Source of the DNA: Lachnospiraceae bacterium
GTDB lineage: Bacteria; Bacillota; Clostridia; Lachnospirales; Lachnospiraceae
Reading direction: 5' to 3'
DNA: 64,000 bases
NCBI GenBank assembly: GCA_017483735.1
Contig: JAFUVF010000050.1
Location: 1-64,000 of the forward strand
This document shows positions 50,406 to 58,054 of the stretch, one piece after another. The translations under genes were made by a program, and so were the position numbers. How positions within the stretch are numbered: position 1 is the stretch's first letter; every line of letters starts with the position of its first letter. The notes under the pieces were generated by a model. The model had not been told where the DNA came from and made no database searches. It saw nothing but the letters and a program-made list of their open reading frames with translations.

Positions 50406-51194
50406 TCACTGCCCGCCCATTGCGGACACAAAACTTGCGGTAAGCTCCTGTATCTCGTCAAACAAAAGCCCTGTCATCTTCTCCAAAAGCCCGATGGAAA
50501 GAAACAGTATGGAAAGTCCTATTATAACCTTCAGCTGTACTCCAACGGCAAACATATTCATCTGCGGCGAAACCTTTGCCATTATTCCAAGGATCGCATT
50601 CAAAAGTATCATTGCGCAGAATATGGGCAGTATGATTCTGAAGCCTATGAGCACATAATCCGTAAAAAACCTTACCACCGAGGAAACCAGCGCATCCCAG
50701 TTAAATATGGCGCCATTTACCGGTATCAGTATAAAGGAATCCGCCAGAGCTCCAAACAAATACCGGTACATCCCCGTGGCAATCAGCGTCATTATGAACG
50801 CATAATTATAAATAGCGCCTGTTATCGACATCTGCTGTCGTGATGACGGGTCAAATAGCGTTACCATGGAAAGTCCTGTCTCCATATCGGCTATAGTGCC
50901 CGCAAACTGCACAACGCTCATGCACATATTTGCGCCAAGTCCCAAAATAAGCCCGGTACAGGTCTCCTTTATAACAATCAAAGCATATTCCAGAGTTGAG
51001 TTATATATCACGGCATCCGCAGGCGCCAGAGTCTGGTACAAAAGCCCTGCCGTGAAAATTCCGAGTCCCACCTTTACCCTGTTGGGGACTCCCTGCTGTG
51101 AGAAAAAGGGAGCAATATATATAAATCCCGTGACTCTCACAAGTATCAGAAGAAAATATTCCAGGTCATATATCGAAAATGAATAATCTATCAA
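50406..51194 (-). CDS. fliR: Flagellar export protein FliR
   Basis: Membrane protein of 262 aa, part of the FliP-FliQ-FliR export gate. Hydrophobic helices throughout, with RVTGFIYIAPFFSQQGVPNRV near the N-terminus and PQMNMFAVGVQLKVIIGLSI near the end, both typical. The start is a TTG at 51194, with AAGG about 10 bases upstream; no nearby ATG would keep the family N-terminus. It follows fliQ by 11 bases. Confidence 0.92.
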   Translation of the reverse strand: MIDYSFSIYDLEYFLLILVRVTGFIYIAPFFSQQGVPNRVKVGLGIFTAGLLYQTLAPADAVIYNSTLEYALIVIKETCTGLILGLGANMCMSVVQFAGTIADMETGLSMVTLFDPSSRQQMSITGAIYNYAFIMTLIATGMYRYLFGALADSFILIPVNGAIFNWDALVSSVVRFFTDYVLIGFRIILPIFCAMILLNAILGIMAKVSPQMNMFAVGVQLKVIIGLSILFLSIGLLEKMTGLLFDEIQELTASFVSAMGGQ

Positions 51195-51205
51195 TTCCGC
51201 ATACC

Positions 51206-51478
51206 TTATTTATGCACATACAGACTAAAGGAGGACCACAGCTCCACGGCATAGTTTACCATGCTGTTCATCATCCAGTCTCCCATAAGTATCAGCGCCG
51301 CAAATATAGCCACCAGCTTAGGCACAAATGTGAGCGTCTGCTCCTGAATGGAGGTTACCGTCTGGAAGATGCTGACCGCAAGACCAACCACCATCGATAC
51401 GAGGAGCACCGGCAGTGCAGTCCTCAATATCAAAAACATTCCGTTTCTAAGCATTTCTACTACTGCTGTAACAGTCAT
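51206..51478 (-). CDS. fliQ: Flagellar export protein FliQ
   Basis: Two-helix membrane protein of 90 aa of the export gate. It has the family pattern LRTALPVLLVSMVVGLAVSI and FQTVTSIQEQTLTFVPKLVA. The start is the ATG at 51478 with AGGGGAT upstream; the frame is open a further ten codons, but those would overlap the ribosome binding site and lengthen the protein beyond family size. Ten bases after fliP. Confidence 0.94.
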   Translation of the reverse strand: MTVTAVVEMLRNGMFLILRTALPVLLVSMVVGLAVSIFQTVTSIQEQTLTFVPKLVAIFAALILMGDWMMNSMVNYAVELWSSFSLYVHK

Positions 51479-51488
51479 CTTCAATCCC

Positions 51489-52394
51489 CTAATAAAAAGT
51501 GCGGACAAGCTGTGTAATTATGACGCTCCAGCCGTCAGCCAGCACAAACAATAATATCTTAAAAGGCATTGATATGGTGGTAGGGGGAAGCATCATCATA
51601 CCCATACTCATAAGTGTCGATGCCACAACCATGTCCACCACTATAAACGGTATATATATCATAAAGCCGATCCAGAATGCCACTCTCAACTCGCTTACCA
51701 CAAAGGAAGGCACCAGCACGGAGGTGGGAATCCCGTCAAGGCTTCCATCCCACTCCTGTCCTGCGATATCCATAAACATCTCCACATCCCTTATCTGGGT
51801 CTGTGGGTACATAAACTCCCTTAGGGGCTGCATACCCGCCTGCAGAGCCTCCTCCTGAGTAATCTCCATATTCTCAAAGGGGATTATGGCCTCCTCATTT
51901 ATCCTTGTTATGGTAGGCTCCATTATAAAAAAGGTAAGTATGAGGGACAGACCTATGAGCACCTGATTGGGCGGCGCCGTCTGGGTTGCCAGAGCCTGCC
52001 TTGTAAAATGCATCACAATGATGATCCTCGTGAAGGAAGTCATCATAATGATGATAAAAGGAGCAATGGATATAAGGGTAAGAGTAATCAGTATACGGAG
52101 CGCTCCGTTAAGTGTTCCGTTGTCGCCGCCGTACTGCACCGTTACGTAGTTTACCGTATTTAACTGGTTCAATTCCTCCGGGGTGTTGGCTGTTCCGGGA
52201 GGATTGATATACGTTCTGGTAGAGGTGTCCCCTGTCTGCTCTCCGTAGCCCTGAGGCTCAATCACGTCAGCCACAGATGCGGCTTTCGTACTTACCGGAG
52301 TATGAAACCACAATATGCCCGCCGAAACCAGCAGGCATAAAATGAGCAATATTCTCTTTATATCAATAGCTTTCAGAGGAAGCAACCTACTCAT
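51489..52394 (-). CDS. fliP: Flagellar export protein FliP
   Basis: Export gate protein of 301 aa made with a cleavable signal peptide (RILLILCLLVSAGILWF..TKA). After a short periplasm-side loop come four helices with ILITLTLISIAPFIIIMMTS, FTRIIIVMHFTRQALATQ and PPNQVLIGLSLILTFFIM, the classic FliP signature regions. The ATG at 52394 lies inside the end of fliO (8-bp overlap), so the two are coupled. Confidence 0.95.
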   Translation of the reverse strand: MSRLLPLKAIDIKRILLILCLLVSAGILWFHTPVSTKAASVADVIEPQGYGEQTGDTSTRTYINPPGTANTPEELNQLNTVNYVTVQYGGDNGTLNGALRILITLTLISIAPFIIIMMTSFTRIIIVMHFTRQALATQTAPPNQVLIGLSLILTFFIMEPTITRINEEAIIPFENMEITQEEALQAGMQPLREFMYPQTQIRDVEMFMDIAGQEWDGSLDGIPTSVLVPSFVVSELRVAFWIGFMIYIPFIVVDMVVASTLMSMGMMMLPPTTISMPFKILLFVLADGWSVIITQLVRTFY

Positions 52395-52773
52395 CCTTAC
52401 TTTCCTTCGACGTACCGCTTTTCGCAGGATTAGCCTTTATCGCCTTCTCGTACAGTTCTCTAAAGGAAAACCCGCTATTCTCAGTGTCGTCAAATTTAAG
52501 CTCGTCCCCGGAGACCTCCCCCAGGTATGTCACTTCATCCTTGCCCAGAGCAACGCATTTGTAAGTGTGTCCGATACGGATTATCTGAACCCACTTGTTG
52601 TTTGCAATGCGTACAGACTCTATGACCTCAGCATTTCTTCCGGCACTCTCCTGTCTCTGATATTTTGCTATCCATCTTGTTACCCAGAGCGTCAGCCCCA
52701 GCACAAGCACAAAAATCAGAAGCACAGTAATCAACTGTACATAAGCGTCAGACCCCGTAAGGAGAATTGTCAT
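52387..52773 (-). CDS. fliO: Flagellar export protein FliO (FliZ of Bacillus)
   Basis: Protein of 128 aa with one N-terminal transmembrane helix (about 12-33) and a small beta domain (VIESVRIANNKWVQIIRIGH, CVALGKDEVTYLGEV), which matches FliO. It helps assemble FliP. Its ATG overlaps the cheY stop by one base (TAATG). Order fliY-cheY-fliO-fliP is as in Bacillus. Confidence 0.85.
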   Translation of the reverse strand: MTILLTGSDAYVQLITVLLIFVLVLGLTLWVTRWIAKYQRQESAGRNAEVIESVRIANNKWVQIIRIGHTYKCVALGKDEVTYLGEVSGDELKFDDTENSGFSFRELYEKAIKANPAKSGTSKESKDE

Positions 52774-53135
52774 TAACCGACAACCTTCTTAACGGCCTCA
52801 ATAACTCTGTCTGCCTGGAAGGGCTTAACTATGAAGTCCTTTGCCCCAGCCTGAATGGACTCGATAACCATGGCCTGCTGACCCATTGCAGAGCACATAA
52901 TAACCTTTGCGCCGCCATCGATCTTCTTGATCTCCTTGAGGGCCTGAATACCATCCATCTCAGGCATGGTAATGTCCATGAGGCAGAGATCGGGAGTGAG
53001 CTCCTTGAACTTCTCTACTGCCTTTGCCCCGTTCTCGGCTTCGCCTGCCACATTGTAGCCATTCTTTGTGAGAATGTCCTTAATCATCATTCTCATGAAC
53101 GCTGCATCATCACAGATTAAAATATTCTTTGCCAT
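52773..53135 (-). CDS. cheY: Chemotaxis response regulator CheY
   Basis: Single receiver domain of 120 aa. Acidic pocket ICDDAAFMR (Asp 9, 10), phospho-Asp in DLCLMDITMPEMDG, Thr/Ser in VIMCSAMGQ and Lys in DFIVKPFQ. When phosphorylated it binds the FliM/FliY switch; CheC and FliY, encoded nearby, probably remove the phosphate. Confidence 0.95.
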   Translation of the reverse strand: MAKNILICDDAAFMRMMIKDILTKNGYNVAGEAENGAKAVEKFKELTPDLCLMDITMPEMDGIQALKEIKKIDGGAKVIMCSAMGQQAMVIESIQAGAKDFIVKPFQADRVIEAVKKVVG

Positions 53136-53175
53136 TTTTAACCTCCATACCCCTTTACAGGGTTAATTAGCATTT

Positions 53176-54531
53176 TTAGTCTTTGATTATCTCGGTAACT
53201 CTGACACCGAAGCTCTCCTCGATGACGACTACCTCTCCCTTGGCGACGAACTTTCCGTTCACCAAAACATCTATGGGTTCACCGGCGATCCTTTCAAGCT
53301 CTATGATCGTGCCGGGAGCAAAATTAAGTATCTCGGATATGGACTTGGCGGTACGCCCTAATTCTACCGTAACCTCCAAAGGTACGTCCATAATGAGTCC
53401 GATATTCTCTCCGCCCTGTATGCCCTGCAGATTCGGAGTGAAATTCTGGAACTGTGCAGGCTGGATATTGACATTCGCCTGCGGCTGCATTGGCATCCCC
53501 ATCATCTGAGGCTGCATCGGATACCCCTGCATTGGCATTCCCATCATCGGCATACCCTGCATGGGCATTCCCTGCATTGGCATACCTTGCATCGGCATTC
53601 CCTGCATTCCCATCATCTGGTTCGGGTCGCCTGCGGGCATTCCCATTCCGGGCTGCATTCCCATCTGAGGCTGCATACCCGCCTGTCCGGACGTATCCGG
53701 CGCAGGCTGCTGAGGTGCGGCTGCCGGTGCAGGCTCCGCTGCCGGTGCCGAATCCCCGCCGGTCTGGCTGTTAATGAATGTATCTACCAGCTTCTTTGCG
53801 AAGTCGATGGGATACATCTGCATTATGGATGAATCCACCAGATCGTCGCCTATCTGCATCCTGAAGGTAATCTTTACAAATTTTCCTCCCAGGAAGGGCG
53901 ATATCTCCGCACCGTTCTCGAATTTTGTAAGATCCAGAAGCGATGATACCGGAGGGCTTATATCTATCATCGACTGAAGCATGGTGGAAAGGGATGTGGC
54001 GGCTGCACCCATCATCTGGTTCATCGCCTCGGAGATAGCCGACAAATGCAGCTCTCCCAGCTCTCCCTCCGTATTGGTTCCGTCTCCTCCCATCATAAGG
54101 TCGGTAATAACCTTTACATCCTTCTCCTTCAGCACGAGGATATTCGTTCCGTCGAGACCCTTCGTGTACTTGATTTGTATGAATACACAGGGGCGCTCAT
54201 AGCTGTTTAAAACATCATCCCAAACCGAAAGCTCTACTACCGGAGTAGTGATATTTACTTTTTGGTTGACAAGCGAATACAAGGTAGTTGCGGAAGAACC
54301 CATGCTTATATTGGCTACTTCGCCTATGGCATCCTTCTCCACATCCGTGAGAGATATGCCGTCGTCCTCCACAGCCTCCGTGCCTGTAAGGAACGCATCT
54401 CTCGGCGGCTCTGCGGCTGCCTTTGCCTCCATCTCGGCCTTTGCTTCGCTCAAATCAGGAGCTTCATCTCCGGACAAATCCATGCCGTTAAGCAGGGCAT
54501 TTATTTCGTCCTGTGACAGCATCCCATCCAT
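53176..54531 (-). CDS. fliY: Flagellar motor switch phosphatase FliY (FliN-type C-terminus)
   Basis: Protein of 451 aa. An N-terminal CheY-P binding peptide (MLSQDEINALLNGM) is followed by a CheC-like phosphatase domain (about 55-260) with both centres (EVANISMGSSATTL and EAMNQMMGAAATSL). A long Met/Gln/Pro/Gly linker (about 262-352) contains repeated GMPMQ units, and a SpoA/FliN domain (about 370-451: VPLEVTVELGRTAKSISEIL) closes it. The linker is much longer than in Bacillus FliY and is low-complexity. The ATG has AGGAGG 7 bases upstream, inside the end of fliM. Confidence 0.94.
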   Translation of the reverse strand: MDGMLSQDEINALLNGMDLSGDEAPDLSEAKAEMEAKAAAEPPRDAFLTGTEAVEDDGISLTDVEKDAIGEVANISMGSSATTLYSLVNQKVNITTPVVELSVWDDVLNSYERPCVFIQIKYTKGLDGTNILVLKEKDVKVITDLMMGGDGTNTEGELGELHLSAISEAMNQMMGAAATSLSTMLQSMIDISPPVSSLLDLTKFENGAEISPFLGGKFVKITFRMQIGDDLVDSSIMQMYPIDFAKKLVDTFINSQTGGDSAPAAEPAPAAAPQQPAPDTSGQAGMQPQMGMQPGMGMPAGDPNQMMGMQGMPMQGMPMQGMPMQGMPMMGMPMQGYPMQPQMMGMPMQPQANVNIQPAQFQNFTPNLQGIQGGENIGLIMDVPLEVTVELGRTAKSISEILNFAPGTIIELERIAGEPIDVLVNGKFVAKGEVVVIEESFGVRVTEIIKD

Positions 54532-54533
54532 AT

Positions 54534-55514
54534 CTACTCCTCCTCTCTAACCACTGATGTAACCCGGACGGCGTAGGAGTCGCCTTCTGCTCCGGGCAGT
54601 GCGGTAAATTTTTTGATATTTCCGACATAAACATTCATGTCCTGCTCCACCTTTGTGTCCAGCCTGATGCAATCCCCTATCTGCAGGTTCATGAAATCCG
54701 AAACGCTAATGGTGCTCTTGCCGAGAACCGCTCTGATAGGAATATCTACCTTTCTGATCATTGCTTCAAGGTAGGTCTCATAATTCTCATCATGGTTCTC
54801 CTGCATGGATGCAAACCAGTATTTAGTATTAAGTCTGTCCATAACATCTTCCAATGTGAAGAAAGGAAGACAGACATTCATAAGCCCTTCAACATCGCCA
54901 ATCTTTATATTCAATGTGATGATGGCGATCATATCATTCGGCGCTATAACCTGTGCGAACTGCGGATTGGTCTCCATACGGTTGAGCACAGGCGAAAGCT
55001 CTATTACATTCCTCCATGGCTCCCTCAGAAGCTGCGTGAAGGTAACCATCATCTTCTCTAAGATCGTCATCTCAATCTCTGAGAAATCCCTGCTCTTCTC
55101 CAACGGTACGCCTTGCCCGCCAAGCATACGATCTATTATAGCATAACCTAAGTTAGTTGACAAATCAAGAATGATAGTTCCGTTCAGGGGTTGAAAATTC
55201 ACAATCCCCAATATGACGGGGTTCGACAGCGCATTGGAAAACTCGCTGAAAGTAACCGTCTCGGAACTCGACACATCCACCGCAACCGTCTTTCGCAGGT
55301 ACATAGGCAGATTTGTCGATATAAGCCGTCCATAGTGCTCAAAAATAATCTCGAGGGTTCTCAAATGCTCCTTGGAGAATTTGGTAGGTCTGGAGAAGTC
55401 ATAGTCCTTGACCTTCTTCTCCTCGTCCTCCTGCATTTGATCCGGATCAAGCTCTCCGCTTGAAAGGGCACCTAAGAGGGCATCTATTTCACTTTGCGAA
55501 AGGACTTCACTCAA
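54534..55514 (-). CDS. fliM: Flagellar motor switch protein FliM
   Basis: Switch protein of 326 aa. The N-terminal CheY-P binding motif is VLSQSEIDALLGALSSG. The central domain has FEHYGRLISTNLPMYLRKTV and the GGxG-type LGGQGVPLE (about 130-138). The C-terminal SpoA domain (about 245-320) has VDIPIRAVLGKSTISVSDFM. It forms the C-ring with FliY and FliG (FliG is not in this window). Confidence 0.96.
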   Translation of the reverse strand: MSEVLSQSEIDALLGALSSGELDPDQMQEDEEKKVKDYDFSRPTKFSKEHLRTLEIIFEHYGRLISTNLPMYLRKTVAVDVSSSETVTFSEFSNALSNPVILGIVNFQPLNGTIILDLSTNLGYAIIDRMLGGQGVPLEKSRDFSEIEMTILEKMMVTFTQLLREPWRNVIELSPVLNRMETNPQFAQVIAPNDMIAIITLNIKIGDVEGLMNVCLPFFTLEDVMDRLNTKYWFASMQENHDENYETYLEAMIRKVDIPIRAVLGKSTISVSDFMNLQIGDCIRLDTKVEQDMNVYVGNIKKFTALPGAEGDSYAVRVTSVVREEE

Positions 55515-55539
55515 CTTTTTTCCTCCGCCTTAAACCATA

Positions 55540-56067
55540 TTAACCGAACTGCATGTCTGTAATAGACACTCTGAATATCATTGAGGAGCCAAACTGCTGC
55601 TGGATAGCGCTCAGAAGTTCATTTCTGAGTCCGTCCTGATCCGCCCTTATCTCCTCCATAGTGTGGGATCCGACAACACTTATAATAGTATCCCTGAGAA
55701 GCGGATCGCTGCTTGCCACAAGCGCCCCCTTCTTCTTGTAATCCTCGTGGTTCTTATTGATGGAGAGTGCAACCTTGCAAACCATATAGTGCTGAGTGCC
55801 GTCCTCTCCGATTGTCAGAGGAATGGTAAAGTCCTCAGTAAAGGAGTACATCTCTGTATCCTCTATGGATACGTTTGCAGCGCCGGCTGCGCCTGCCTGT
55901 GAAGCTCCGGGATTGGTAAGCTCCAATTCCATCGCTGTCGCAATATTATCTATGAGCTTCGCCGTCTTCTGATTGGTGGAGGTGGTGCTTATCATCATTA
56001 TCGCAGTAAGCACGATATTTACCACAACCAATGCCAGAACCAGTACCGTCAGCATATTCTTTTTCAT
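55540..56067 (-). CDS. fliL: Flagellar basal-body protein FliL
   Basis: Protein of 175 aa with one N-terminal membrane helix (LTVLVLALVVVNIVLTAIMM) and an extracellular domain (about 70-175) of FliL/stomatin-like type, with DTIISVVGSHTMEEI. It surrounds the stator and supports torque. The AGGAGG site is about 12 bases from the ATG, which is long. It lies between motB and fliM. Confidence 0.85.
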   Translation of the reverse strand: MKKNMLTVLVLALVVVNIVLTAIMMISTTSTNQKTAKLIDNIATAMELELTNPGASQAGAAGAANVSIEDTEMYSFTEDFTIPLTIGEDGTQHYMVCKVALSINKNHEDYKKKGALVASSDPLLRDTIISVVGSHTMEEIRADQDGLRNELLSAIQQQFGSSMIFRVSITDMQFG

Positions 56068-56083
56068 AATATATCATAACCTC

Positions 56084-56905
56084 CTATAGAGAATCATTGT
56101 AAATTCTGATCTCAACGCGCCTGTTCTTGCTCCTGCCCTCCACGGTGGAATTGTCCGCTATGGGAACTCTCTCTCCCATACCCGCATGCTTCATATTCTG
56201 CGGGCTTAGGGACGTGGTATCCACCAGATAATAGAACACTGAAAGCGCACGAGCGTCCGAAAGCTCCTCATTGCTGGGAAACCGGGCGCTTGACATCGGC
56301 ACATTGTCCGTATGTCCTTCTATTTCTATTATTCCGTCAGCATATTTTGTGAGTATTGTACCCACCTTGTCCAGATATTTCTTGGACTCCTCCTTTACGA
56401 CATCGCTTCCCGAATCAAAAAGCAGTCCTCCCTTCATGGTAAGCTGAACATATTGGGCGGTAAAGGTAACCTCTATCTGATCGGACATATTGGACTCTCC
56501 GATCTCCTCCTCCACCTGCTCCGCCATTGCCTCGTTGCTCTCCAGCTGCTGCTGTTCGAGAAGCTCCTTGAGCCCCTGTGGATCATTGTCGTACTGCTCG
56601 ATATTTTTTGTCTCACTGTCCGAATCTGCGGTTTTACCCGTGCTGTTTATATATTCCGACAGCTCGTTAAGCTGACTTACGCCATTTGATATAAGTATGC
56701 CGTCGCCTATCGATGTTGCACCTCCCGACAGGACGCTGAATGCACTGTTCATCGAGGCCACAACCTCTTTGAGCTTTGCTTCATCCATTGTTGACATTGA
56801 GAAAAGCATAACAAAGAAGCAAAGCAGCAGATTCATCAGGTCACTGAAGGTCGCCATCCACGCCGGCGATCCCGCCGGTGGCGGATCTTCCTTCTTTTTA
56901 GCCAT
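56084..56905 (-). CDS. motB: Flagellar stator protein MotB
   Basis: Stator subunit of 273 aa. The single helix carries the ion-binding Asp in WMATFSDLMNLLLCFFVML (about 18-36), and the C-terminal OmpA-like peptidoglycan-binding domain (about 145-270) has IEIEGHTDNVPM and RSKNRRVEIRI. A Gln/Glu-rich linker lies between. The ion (H+ or Na+) cannot be read with certainty. Confidence 0.95.
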   Translation of the reverse strand: MAKKKEDPPPAGSPAWMATFSDLMNLLLCFFVMLFSMSTMDEAKLKEVVASMNSAFSVLSGGATSIGDGILISNGVSQLNELSEYINSTGKTADSDSETKNIEQYDNDPQGLKELLEQQQLESNEAMAEQVEEEIGESNMSDQIEVTFTAQYVQLTMKGGLLFDSGSDVVKEESKKYLDKVGTILTKYADGIIEIEGHTDNVPMSSARFPSNEELSDARALSVFYYLVDTTSLSPQNMKHAGMGERVPIADNSTVEGRSKNRRVEIRIYNDSL

Positions 56906-56919
56906 AGCCTATCTCCTCG

Positions 56920-57711
56920 TTATTCTCCTCCGCCTCCGTCATCTCCTCCGGACTCTCTATCTGCCGGAGCAAGGAATGACTTGAGCTTTTCCTCAATTAC
57001 TCTGGGGTTCTCTCCTGCCTGTATCGAGAGAAGACCCTCTATCATAACTTCCTTCTGCTGCATCTCTATGGCATTGTCATATTTGAGTTTTGCCGAGGTA
57101 GGTGCGCAAATCCAGTTTGCAAGAAGTGAGCCGTACAGGGTTGTGATAAGCGCAACCGCCATTGCGGGTCCGATAGCCGCCGCATCATCCATATGGTAAA
57201 GCATATCTACCAGACCAACCAGAGTACCGATCATACCCCATGCAGGACCCATGGAACCCCATGTCTCCCAGAATCCGGCTCTGCCCTTGTGTCTGTCATC
57301 TATGCACATCATCTCCGTCTCGAGGATGCCTCTTACAAGCTCAGGGTCGGTACCGTCGACAACCAGCATGATTCCTTTTTTAAGGAAAGGCTCCTCCATA
57401 TCTCCTGCAGCCTCCTCCAATGACAATAGACCCTCTTTACGGGCCACATTGGAGAGATCGATTATTTTCTTTATAATATCCGATGTGTTTGTAGTCGGTG
57501 CCTTGAATATCAATGTCAGACTCTTTAATCCGCCCACGAAATCAGACATACCGTAGGAAGCCATAACCGCAGCTATTGAACCTCCGATGGTAATGATTGC
57601 GGAGGGTACATCGATATACTCACCGAAACCTGCCGGACCTGCGCTGGAGAAGATACCGAATATCAACATGCCGAAGCACAGAATCATACCAAGTAGTGAT
57701 GCTATATCCAC
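56920..57711 (-). CDS. motA: Flagellar stator protein MotA
   Basis: Stator subunit of 263 aa with four helices (about 4-22, 32-50, 150-170, 182-205), MDIASLLGMILCFGMLIFGI at the start and GMIGTLVGLVDMLYHMDD with GPAMAVALITTLYGSLLANW near the end. The conserved cytosolic charged loop is between helices 2 and 3. The start codon is GTG with a weak GGGTGA site. It follows flbD by 70 bases. Confidence 0.94.
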   Translation of the reverse strand: MDIASLLGMILCFGMLIFGIFSSAGPAGFGEYIDVPSAIITIGGSIAAVMASYGMSDFVGGLKSLTLIFKAPTTNTSDIIKKIIDLSNVARKEGLLSLEEAAGDMEEPFLKKGIMLVVDGTDPELVRGILETEMMCIDDRHKGRAGFWETWGSMGPAWGMIGTLVGLVDMLYHMDDAAAIGPAMAVALITTLYGSLLANWICAPTSAKLKYDNAIEMQQKEVMIEGLLSIQAGENPRVIEEKLKSFLAPADRESGGDDGGGGE

Positions 57712-57781
57712 TCAGGTCACCCAAACATTCTGCATATATTAATGCCCCGATACATTCACTGCACCAGCGCACCCCGCTTGT

Positions 57782-57979
57782 CTATTCCTCCAAGCTGTCT
57801 GCAAAAATTTCCTTTCTATAAGATTTTACAAGATTTTTTATCTCTTGTCTACTTTCTTTTACAATTATTTTTTTACCGGTGGTCAAAGTCAGCACCGTGT
57901 CCGGGGTTTCCTCCACAACCTCTAAAAGATGCGGATTTATAAGTATCCTTGCCCCGTTAAGCTTAGTAACCTCTATCAT
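57782..57979 (-). CDS. flbD: FlbD/SwrD family small flagellar protein
   Basis: Protein of 65 aa (MIEVTKLNGARILINPHLLE), the COG1582 family. The Bacillus member SwrD (YlzI) raises motor torque and swarming. It sits directly upstream of the stator genes motA and motB. The start is the ATG at 57979 with GGGGAC as ribosome binding site; 19 in-frame codons before it lie in a structured leader and are not family sequence. That leader can fold in two exclusive ways, one of which covers this ribosome binding site. Confidence 0.88.
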   Translation of the reverse strand: MIEVTKLNGARILINPHLLEVVEETPDTVLTLTTGKKIIVKESRQEIKNLVKSYRKEIFADSLEE

Positions 57980-57983
57980 AAAA

Positions 57984-58037
57984 GTCCCCAAAAATACAGG
58001 CAAAATTTTGGGGACAGGCTTTATGCCCGTCCCCAAA
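57984..58037 (-). promoter_or_regulatory. Three-box alternative hairpin controlling the flbD ribosome binding site
   Basis: Box 1 TTTGGGGAC (58037-58029), box 2 GTCCCCAAAA (58015-58006) and box 3 TTTTTGGGGAC (57994-57984). Boxes 1 and 2 form a 13-bp stem (9 perfect pairs, one G-U, then GGC/GCC, loop ATAAA). Boxes 2 and 3 form a perfect 10-bp stem that buries the GGGGA ribosome binding site of flbD. Box 2 cannot be in both. The flgE stop is about 20 bases before box 1. Confidence 0.6.
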
Positions 58038-58054
58038 GCCCATACTATATTACA

